Positions 1-7,000 of a stretch of DNA of 16,429 nucleotides are shown piece after piece. A program made the translations under genes and the position numbers. Under the pieces are notes generated by a model. That model was not told the origin of the DNA. It saw only the letters and a list, made by a program, of their open reading frames with translations, and made no database searches. Position 1 is the first letter of the stretch. The number at the start of each line of letters is the position of its first letter. This DNA is from Bacteroidota bacterium (GTDB lineage: Bacteria > Bacteroidota > Bacteroidia > Chitinophagales > Chitinophagaceae), in the NCBI GenBank assembly GCA_023426425.1, contig JAFAAT010000144.1, positions 1-16,429 on the forward strand. Reading direction: 5' to 3'.

Positions 1-908
1 TCTTCCGCCCCCTCATATTGAGGCATAAACACGTTCATCACTTCACTCAGGTGCATTCCCGGACGGAAATCAAAAAAGGTCTTGTCGTCATTGAGCACCG
101 CAATACCCTGCAGGTGACAACGCTGGCAGATATTATTCTGCAGCTCTGTGGAAAGCCTCCTCGGGTTTACGATCGAGTAATCCGGTCCCTTGGAAGTATC
201 GACAATAATCCCGCTTTGCTTTTCTGCCACATGCAGGCTACCCGGTCCATGACAACGTTCACAGTCGATACCTGTCTTCAGTGACACATACTTGTTCAGG
301 CTGTTCGGCACAAATTCAGGGTATCCATTGTGACAGGTCATACATTCACTTTGTATCAAGCGCGTAAACCTGCTGCTGGCACCCTTCTCAAATCCCGGTG
401 CCTGATCCCATTTTCTTTTCTGGGTATAAAATGTAATCGGAGCCTGGTAGAGATAGCCGTTGATGCCAAATATGTGGGAGTTGGTATGTTGCCCCGAACC
501 AATGATGTAGTCAATCTTCTGCTCGAACTTATGAACCGTATCTCCTCCCTGCAATCTATACTCCAGGATATAGAGTGAATCGCCCTTCCAGAATGGTTTG
601 TAGTAAAAGTCCAGCACGTCATCATAAACCACTGCATGCGTACCAAAGTCCGCTGCAGACTTCTGTTTTGTCGCGTAGTGAAAGGACTGCCCCATGCCCG
701 TCTGGATATAGGTTTCATATACATCGCTATGGCATCCTCGGCAGGTTTCCATCCCCACGTAGGTGACCGTGGTGTCATATACATTCCTCCACGCCGAAGT
801 CAAGACTTCAGTGTCTGTCTTTTCAGTTTCACCACAGAAAAAGCTGGGCAGTGTAATGCCCACCAGTAACATCGCCAGTAACACATTTCTCAGATAGCGG
901 GACCGCAT
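1..908 (-). CDS. Multiheme c-type cytochrome, lipoprotein-like (3' end outside window)
   Basis: An open frame of 302 codons runs from an ATG at 908 off the left edge. An in-frame TAG lies two codons upstream, which fixes this as the first possible start. The product has a hydrophobic N-terminus (residues 8-24) ending in SFFC with Cys25, so an export signal is clear; the lipobox is atypical. Four CxxCH haem-binding motifs are visible: CRGCH 56-60, CMTCH 189-193, CERCH 216-220 and CQRCH 261-265. The gap of about 130 residues after the first haem, with an IGSGQHTNSH stretch near 136-145, resembles cytochrome c554-like multihaem proteins of Bacteroidota. From family knowledge, such proteins carry electrons in the periplasm or at the outer membrane; some have C-terminal TPR repeats, but that part is not in view. 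Redox partner and substrate are unknown. It follows tyrS by 35 bp on the same strand, so co-transcription is possible. Confidence 0.85.
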   Translation of the reverse strand, partial: MRSRYLRNVLLAMLLVGITLPSFFCGETEKTDTEVLTSAWRNVYDTTVTYVGMETCRGCHSDVYETYIQTGMGQSFHYATKQKSAADFGTHAVVYDDVLDFYYKPFWKGDSLYILEYRLQGGDTVHKFEQKIDYIIGSGQHTNSHIFGINGYLYQAPITFYTQKRKWDQAPGFEKGASSRFTRLIQSECMTCHNGYPEFVPNSLNKYVSLKTGIDCERCHGPGSLHVAEKQSGIIVDTSKGPDYSIVNPRRLSTELQNNICQRCHLQGIAVLNDDKTFFDFRPGMHLSEVMNVFMPQYEGAE

Positions 909-919
909 GTCCTATAAAG

Positions 920-951
920 TTAACTAGCTTCAGCTATTTGATCCTAGTTAA
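920..951. repeat. Inverted repeat TTAACTAG / CTAGTTAA at the tyrS 3' end
   Basis: TTAACTAG (920-927) and CTAGTTAA (944-951) form a perfect 8-bp inverted repeat around a 16-nt loop. It includes the TAG stop of tyrS (944-946) and ends 12 bp before the cytochrome start. There is no following T-tract, so it is not a standard intrinsic terminator. It could be an RNA processing or stabilising hairpin between two co-transcribed genes, or an operator. Function is inferred only. Confidence 0.4.
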
Positions 952-2224
952 AGATTGCCAGTGTGTAATTAGATTTTCCTTTTTGTATCAGCAGGTAGCG
1001 CTCGTTCAGTAATTGTTCGGATTTTACCCGGTAATCTGCAGAAGGCACTTTCACTTTATTAATGCTAAGGCCACCGTTCTGGATCAGCTTCCGTGCCTCT
1101 CCTTTTGAAGGCACAACCTTCTGTTCGGCAAGAAAGCCGACGAGGTCCAGTCCTTCTCCATCCAATGCAGTTTTCTGTCCGCTCACCTGCGGCACTCCTT
1201 CCATCACTTCCAGCAGCTGTCTTTCATTTAGTGATTGCAGGGCTTCCACCGTTGCCTGTCCGAACAAGATCTCTGAGGCACGCTGGGCAAACTGCAGTTC
1301 TTCCGCCCCATGCACCATGGTTGTAATTTCCTCAGCAATTGCTTTCTGAAGCTGCCTGAGATGAGGAGCATTTCTATGAGCTTCAATCATTGCATTGATC
1401 TCCTCCACAGGCCTGAATGAAAAAGAGAGCATCGATTTTTCTGCATCAGCATCCGGCAGAGTGAGCCAGTATTGGTAGAACTGGTAGGGCGAGGTGCGCT
1501 CCGCATCCAGCCAGATGGTCCCTGATTCTGTCTTGCCAAACTTGCTGCCATCAGCTTTGGTGATCAGTGGACTCGTCATACCAAATGCTTCACCGCCAGC
1601 TTTTCTCCGCACCAGCTCAGTACCCGTCAGGATATTTCCCCACTGGTCGGCACCACCCATCTGAAGCTTGATGTTCTTCTGGGTGTACAGGTAGTAAAAA
1701 TCATATCCCTGGATAAGCTGGTAGGTGAACTCAGTAAACGAGAGTCCGGTCTCCAGTCGCTTCTGTACCGACTCTTTCGACATCATATACCCTACCGTGA
1801 TATGCTTTCCTACATCCCTGATAAAGTCAAGAAAAGAGTACTCCTTCAACCAATCATAGTTGTTTACCAGCTCTGCTGCATTTGCCCTGGCAGGATCAAA
1901 ATCCAGGAATTTTTCCAGCTGCTTTCTGATACCCTCACAGTTTCTGTCAATGGTTTCCCTGTCCAGCAGGTTCCGCTCTGCAGATTTACCGGTGGGGTCA
2001 CCGATCATACCGGTTGCACCGCCTACCAGCGCATATGGTTTATGTCCTGCCAGTTGCAGCCTGCGCAACAGCGTGATCTGAAGCATGCTTCCCACATGCA
2101 GGCTTTCTGCAGTTGGGTCAAAGCCAATATACCCACTGGTCATCTCTTTCTCCAGTTGTTCCGCTACTCCCGGCATGATGTCATGCACCAGGTTTCTTGC
2201 CTGTAGTTCAGCTATCAGATTCAT
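944..2224 (-). CDS. tyrS: Tyrosyl-tRNA synthetase
   Basis: Class I aminoacyl-tRNA synthetase of 426 residues, the usual length for bacterial TyrRS; it charges tRNA-Tyr in the cytosol. Visible signatures are the HIGH-type motif HVGS (43-46), the conserved GGADQWGNI segment (190-198) in the tyrosine/tRNA-binding core, and the KMSKS-type loop as KFGKT (228-232). A C-terminal S4-like RNA-binding region contains KGEARKLIQNGG. The same frame stays open 89 codons upstream, but I chose the ATG at 2224: MNLIAELQARN is where TyrRS homologues start, and the extension is low-complexity Gly-rich sequence read through an intergenic repeat and a terminator-like hairpin. A TAnnTTTG -7 element sits 19 bp upstream of this ATG. 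The gene lies back to back with the PorV2/PorU2 operon and has no evident functional link to it. Confidence 0.97.
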   Translation of the reverse strand: MNLIAELQARNLVHDIMPGVAEQLEKEMTSGYIGFDPTAESLHVGSMLQITLLRRLQLAGHKPYALVGGATGMIGDPTGKSAERNLLDRETIDRNCEGIRKQLEKFLDFDPARANAAELVNNYDWLKEYSFLDFIRDVGKHITVGYMMSKESVQKRLETGLSFTEFTYQLIQGYDFYYLYTQKNIKLQMGGADQWGNILTGTELVRRKAGGEAFGMTSPLITKADGSKFGKTESGTIWLDAERTSPYQFYQYWLTLPDADAEKSMLSFSFRPVEEINAMIEAHRNAPHLRQLQKAIAEEITTMVHGAEELQFAQRASEILFGQATVEALQSLNERQLLEVMEGVPQVSGQKTALDGEGLDLVGFLAEQKVVPSKGEARKLIQNGGLSINKVKVPSADYRVKSEQLLNERYLLIQKGKSNYTLAIFN

Positions 2225-2243
2225 TCTTAGAAATTCAGAAGCG

Positions 2244-2251
2244 CAAAAATA
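2244..2251 (-). promoter_or_regulatory. Candidate tyrS promoter -7 element
   Basis: On the minus strand this reads TATTTTTG, an exact match to the Bacteroidota -7 consensus TAnnTTTG. It would start transcription near 2237, giving a leader of about 13 nt before the tyrS ATG. No TTG or TTTG -33 element is found at the expected spacing, so the call rests on one box. Confidence 0.4.
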
Positions 2252-2323
2252 GGTTTTCAGCAGCGGTTTCCTGTGGCGCATGGATTTCATGCCTAAAAAC
2301 TGCCGGGGACACTTGACTTCTTT

Positions 2324-2368
2324 AAAAAAAAAATTTCCAAAAACTGGGTTACCTTTTCCCGTTTTTGG
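2324..2368 (-). terminator. Intrinsic-terminator-like hairpin facing tyrS
   Basis: CCAAAAAC (2337-2344) pairs with GTTTTTGG (2361-2368). GGG (2346-2348) pairs with CCC (2358-2360), leaving one bulged T and a 9-nt loop, 11 bp in all. Read on the minus strand, the stem is followed after AAA by ten Ts (2333-2324). The shape is that of a rho-independent terminator, placed about 100 bp upstream of tyrS and pointing at it. It may shield tyrS from upstream transcription or act as an attenuator in a longer leader. In the plus direction no T-tract follows. Confidence 0.45.
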
Positions 2369-2401
2369 TATTAATATACGGCCCTTTCTTGCACTGCTTC
2401 C

Positions 2402-2485
2402 GCCATTGCCATCGCCAATGCTAGCGCCACAGCCACAGCCAAGGCCAATGCCAGCGCCATCGCCAAGGCCAATGCCAGCGCCAAA
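2402..2485. repeat. GCC-NNN hexanucleotide tandem repeat, 14 units
   Basis: Fourteen consecutive 6-bp units of the form GCCNNN are present (one is GCTAGC), with second triplets such as ATT, ATC, AAT, ACA, AAG and AGC. A higher-order 24-bp period is visible: the 22 bp at 2438-2459 recur exactly at 2462-2483. Depending on the frame, the array would encode alternating Ala-X, Pro-rich or Gly-rich peptides. No credible gene contains it, so I treat it as an intergenic low-complexity repeat. Confidence 0.8.
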
Positions 2486-2496
2486 AGCCAAACAAT

Positions 2497-2550
2497 TATA
2501 GAGACCTTATAGAGACCCTATAGAGACCTTATAGAGACCTCATAGAGACC
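2497..2550. repeat. 11-bp tandem array, five units of TATAGAGACCT
   Basis: Units start at 2497, 2508, 2519, 2530 and 2541. The consensus is TATAGAGACCT; unit 2 ends in C instead of T, and unit 5 begins with C and lacks the final T. The array follows the hexanucleotide repeat by 11 bp and lies about 360 bp upstream of the PorV2-like gene. An 11-bp period puts each copy close to the same face of the helix, which would suit cooperative protein binding, but it could be a neutral microsatellite. Confidence 0.85.
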
Positions 2551-2909
2551 GTCGGTGCTGTCTCCTTAACACCACCGCCCTGTCCCGGTAATACCCGCGC
2601 CCTGTCTCCCCGCAATATAAACCACTCAATCCCCGCGCCAATGCCGCCTCTACTCTCTTGCTTAGTAGATCGGCTTTCTATTCTTTCCAACACTTCTTGA
2701 ATCACCCTGTTTCCCCGCCTCCCTTCCTCGCAACCGCCCTGATTTCAGCCCAATAAATAAGGCATCGGCCAATTTTTTTCATCCCTACAAAATAAAATAT
2801 CAAATTTCCCGTTATTACATCGTGGTGGGTGAACAGGCCCGGGCAATACGCTTCCCCGGCCTTCTGAGCATTATGTCTTAATTTTAAACATTATACGCTA
2901 CAAGCTTAG
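2551..2909. other. C-rich intergenic leader upstream of the PorV2/PorU2 operon
   Basis: No credible ORF or RNA gene was found in these 359 bp. The plus strand is strongly C-rich: 2581-2640 has 27 C and 9 G by hand count. It becomes AT-rich at about 2750-2820 and again just before the gene. The operon promoter presumably lies here. I found no exact TAnnTTTG; the nearest is TAATTTTA around 2879, without a matching -33 box. Confidence 0.5.
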
Positions 2910-4058
2910 ATGAAATTCAGACTTCTTACCACCGTCGCCCTGGTGCTCTGCACCAAAACCCTGCATGCCCAGACTCGCATCTATGTCAACGAATATCTCA
3001 ACATAGGCGTCGGTGGCAGAGGGCTCGGTATGGCTGGCGCCCAGGCAGCCTCAGTAAAAGACGTCACCTCAGGCTACTGGAACCCCGCAGGGCTCATGAA
3101 CATAACCTCCGACCTGGAAGTTGGCCTCATGCACGCTGAGTACTTCTCCGGCAATGCCAAATACGACTACGGCAGCGTCGTCAAGCCGCTCAAAGACAAA
3201 AACCGTGTGGTCGGCCTCTCCGTCCTCCGATTCGCCATAGACGATATCCCCAACACCATCGACTATGTCCAGCCCGACGGCTCCTTCGATGAAAGCAAAC
3301 TCAAATCGCTGTCCGCAGGCGATTACGCTTTTCTCCTGTCCTATGCACAGGGCCTGAAGATCTTCAAAAACCCGGACATCGAAACCTTCGTAGGAGGAAA
3401 CGGAAAGATCATCTACCGCCACCTCGGCACCATGGCCAACGCCTGGGGATTCGGAGTAGACATCGGCATACAGGCCAGGTACAAACAATGGCTCTTCGGT
3501 GTGATGGCCAAGGACATCACCACCACCTACACTGCCTGGAGCTTCAACCTTACCGAACGCGAGAAACAGGTTTTCTACCAGACAGGCAACGAAATTCCCG
3601 TTAAATCATACGAGGTAATGATGCCCCGCCTCAACCTCGGCGTCGCCAGGAACATCCTTAAACCAGGAAAGTCCATCCAGCTGCTTGCCGAAGCTGGCGT
3701 CGATGTCACTACCGACGGCAAGCGAAACACCCTCGTAAGCACAAAGCTCATAAGCTTCGATCCCAAGCTGGGTCTTGAAGGCAGTTATAAAAATACCATA
3801 TTTCTCAGGGCAGGCATAGGCAATTTCCAGCGCGTACTGGATGACCGCGATACTGCCAACCAAAAGAAGTTTACCATCTACCAGCCTTCTGTAGGTATAG
3901 GTGTAAAACTCAAACAGGTAAGCATAGACTATGCATTCACCAGCCTCCAGGCCCAGGCAAACCCGCTATACACACACATCGTCTCGCTTCGACTGATGTT
4001 CACGAAGCCAGTCAGCCAGAAATCAAAAACTACAAACGTACCAGCCAAACTGCCATAA
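2910..4058 (+). CDS. porV2: PorV/PorQ-family T9SS outer-membrane protein, PorV2-like
   Basis: The 382-residue product has a Sec signal peptide, with predicted cleavage after LHA (about residue 20), followed by a FadL-like outer-membrane beta-barrel pattern. The N-terminal block LNIGVGGRGLGMAGAQ (30-45) and the GYWNPAGL motif (55-62) are hallmarks of the PorV/PorQ family. This block differs from canonical PorV (family pattern close to PDARAGGMGD and NPAKY) and from PorQ, and fits the variant known as PorV2. In T9SS, PorV binds cargo leaving the translocon and delivers it to the PorU sortase at the outer membrane; this protein probably does the same for its neighbour. The peptidase gene begins 9 bp after its stop, so the two form an operon. 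The C-terminal tail beyond the last strand (PVSQKSKTTNVPAKLP) is polar and probably periplasmic. The ATG at 2910 directly precedes the signal peptide. Assignment to PorV2 rests on recalled family patterns, not on a search. Confidence 0.8.
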   Translation: MKFRLLTTVALVLCTKTLHAQTRIYVNEYLNIGVGGRGLGMAGAQAASVKDVTSGYWNPAGLMNITSDLEVGLMHAEYFSGNAKYDYGSVVKPLKDKNRVVGLSVLRFAIDDIPNTIDYVQPDGSFDESKLKSLSAGDYAFLLSYAQGLKIFKNPDIETFVGGNGKIIYRHLGTMANAWGFGVDIGIQARYKQWLFGVMAKDITTTYTAWSFNLTEREKQVFYQTGNEIPVKSYEVMMPRLNLGVARNILKPGKSIQLLAEAGVDVTTDGKRNTLVSTKLISFDPKLGLEGSYKNTIFLRAGIGNFQRVLDDRDTANQKKFTIYQPSVGIGVKLKQVSIDYAFTSLQAQANPLYTHIVSLRLMFTKPVSQKSKTTNVPAKLP

Positions 4059-4067
4059 TCTCTTGTT

Positions 4068-7000
4068 ATGAACAAGATCAAATGCTTTCTTTCAGTTCTT
4101 TGCTTCCTCGCCGGCAGCCAATCCTTTGCCCAGCAGTACGGCAATGAATGGATCGACTACTCGCGCACCCACTACAAGTTCAAAGTGGGCAAAGATGGTG
4201 TCTACCGGATCAATAAGAACACCCTGGATGCAGCAGGTCTGTCCTCCGTTAGTGGCAACCAGTTCATCCTCTACAGGGACGGCAAAGAAGTGCCCATCTT
4301 TGTTTCCAACTCCGGTAGCTTGGGCGCAAACGACTATATAGAATTCTATGGCAGAAAAGCGGATGGCTCTCTCGACAAACAACTGTACGAAGATCCCCAG
4401 TGGCTTCCCAACGAAAACATCAGCCTCTTCACAGATTCCGCAGCCTACTTCCTCACCTACAACACTCAGACAAACCACGAGCGTTTCATCCAGGTTCCCA
4501 ACAATATACCCGGCACTCCTCCGCCCCTAACACCCTTCTGCCTCTTCACTGTAAACCAGTCTTTCACAAAACAGTTCGTATCAGGTAGGAATGTCGTAGA
4601 TCAGGAGCATATCCCCCTCTCACTCTTCGACAGAGGTGAAGGCTACGTGGATACCCTGATCGGGGTTTGGCTTCCACTTAATTATTCAGTACCTACACCC
4701 AATGTGGCTTCCGTCTCCGCCACAGCACGGATACAATTTTCCGTGGTTCGCAATGCCTATACAGCCCTGCAGCTACCTTTCACTGCTTCCATGAACAACC
4801 AGCAACTGGTTGCCGCAAACCTCCATCAGTATTCCACCAATCACTTTACCGCAAACACCAGCACCAACTCTCTTTCTGCAAACAACTCATTCCAGTTCGC
4901 TGCAACACCCGTAGGCGGTAACTATGATGCTTATGGTATCTCCTATATAGAAATCGAATACCCCCGCAATTTCGATATCTCTGGGCAGCATACGCTTCCC
5001 TTCCGCCTCAACCCCAGCTCCTCCGCCGAATACCTGGAGTTTACAGGGTTCTCCGGCTCAGCCACCCCTCGCCTCTACGACCTCACCAATAAGAAAGTCT
5101 ACGATGGAAATACCTCAGTAGCCGGTAAGGTGAGGTTCATGCTCGACCCCTCTTTCACTGAACGCGAACTTGTCCTGTACACAGAACCATCCGCAGCAGT
5201 AGCTCCCATCCCTTCCCTGGAAACTATCAGCTTCACCAACTTCTCCAACGCCGCTAACCAGGGCAAATACATCATACTCACCCACCGCAACTACGAGGCC
5301 ATCACCAATGGCAGAAATTATATCGATGACTATAAAAACTATCGCGCTTCTCTCACCGGTGGCGGTTACAACGTCGTCGTCGCAGATGTCAAAGAGCTCT
5401 ACGACCAGTTCGCCTACGGCACAGATATTCACCCGCTTTCAGTAAGAAACTTCCTCCGCTTCGCCTATGACAAATGGACTTCAAACCGTCCCGAAAACCT
5501 GTTCATCGTCGGCAGAGGACTGCTCTATCATAAATACCGCAGCTATCTTCAGAATCCTACCCTCTACCCCTACACAGCCATCGTTCCTACTTACGGAGAC
5601 GTGGGCGCAGACATGAATTTTGTCAACTTCCTGCCTGGTCGCAAACAGGCCATGAACGTGGGTCGTCTCTCTGCCTGGAATCCGCAGGAGATAGGAGTCT
5701 ACCTTGACAAGGTGAAAGCATATGAGGCTGCAATCACCTCCCCTGCGATGCCAACCCACCAACAGGATTTCTGGAAAAAGCAGGTGCTCCACATCGTAGG
5801 AGGTAAGACCAAAAGCGAGCAGGAAGGAACGCTTCTGCCTACCATGCAAAACGCAGCAGCCATCATTTCTGACACTGCATACGGTGGTCAGGTAACTACC
5901 ATCCTGAAGAACACAACCAACCCCATCGACCAGATTAACAACAAAAGCATTGACAGTCTGGTAAATAACGGTCTCTCACTGATCACTTTTCATGGCCACG
6001 CTACTCCAAATGGCTTCGAACTTAATCTCAACAACCCTGAGAGCTACAACAGCTCACCCAGGCTGCCTCATTTTATAGCCCTCGGCTGCGATGTGGCACA
6101 GATATATAACCTTTCTAGTAGCATTAGAACTGTCAGCGAACGGTACCTCTCTACACCCACAGGCGGGTCGGTTTCAATGATCGCTAGCAATACCCTCCAA
6201 TACCCAGGCTTTCATGCTGGTTACCTGGCCACGGTGTACCACAGCATGGGCAAAAGAAACTACGGTGGCACCATCGGCGATCATCATCATTTTGCTTATG
6301 ATAGCCTGCTAAACATTGCTTCAGACTTCAACTACTTCCACCTCGAAAGCATGATCCTCCAAGGCGATCCCGCTCTTCCCCTCTTCAGCCCTCAAAAACC
6401 AGACTATCACGTTGGCGCCGACAGAATCTCCAGCATCCCCGCCAACGTCACCACCGATCTCGACTCATTCAGGCTAAGAATAGTAGCCTTCAACCTCGGA
6501 CGCGCCGTCAAAGACACTGTTTCTGTCAGGGTAGAGCATATCAACCCCGCAGCCACCAGCACAGTCGTCAGCACTTTCAAGCTCATCCATCTGCTTAATT
6601 CTGACACAGCCTTCGTCTCAGTACCCCTTGACAAACAGAACGACCTTGGCCTTAACAAATACCGTGTCACCATCGACTACGACAATAAGTTTGATGAAAT
6701 GAGCGAAGCCAATAACACCGCCACACTCGAACTCTTCATCTACTCCGACAATCTCGTCCCCGTCTACCCACACGAATTTGCCATCATCAACAAACAAAAC
6801 ATCACCCTCAAAGCCTCAACCCTCAACCCATTCCGTCAAATGGGCCGCTACCGTCTCGAACTGGACACCACCGAGCTTTTCAACAGTCCGCTGAAACAAC
6901 AAGCCCTCATCTCCAGCCCCGGTGGTGTCATCAAATGGACACCCTCCATTTCCTTCAACGATAGCACTGTCTACTACTGGCGCACGGCTTTCGATAGCCT

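Noticed and set aside
356..784. Minus-strand ORF of 142 codons inside the cytochrome gene
   Set aside because: It is in a different frame from the cytochrome reading that carries four CxxCH motifs, and its translation has no recognisable features.
2225..2370. T-box riboswitch upstream of tyrS
   Set aside because: No T-box consensus sequence or specifier stem is seen, and the class is essentially restricted to Firmicutes and some Actinobacteria; only a plain hairpin with T-tract is present.
2225..2491. 89-codon N-terminal extension of tyrS with Gly-rich sequence
   Set aside because: The frame is open by chance through the GCC-NNN repeat and the hairpin. TyrRS homologues begin at MNLIAELQARN, and a -7 promoter box lies just upstream of that ATG.
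2280..2501. Plus-strand ORF of 73 codons with a Pro/Ala-rich tail
   Set aside because: Its composition is explained by the hexanucleotide repeat; it shows no domain or promoter and overlaps the terminator-like hairpin.
2497..2550. CRISPR array
   Set aside because: Units of 11 bp are contiguous with no spacers and no cas genes nearby. The same applies to 9263-9306.
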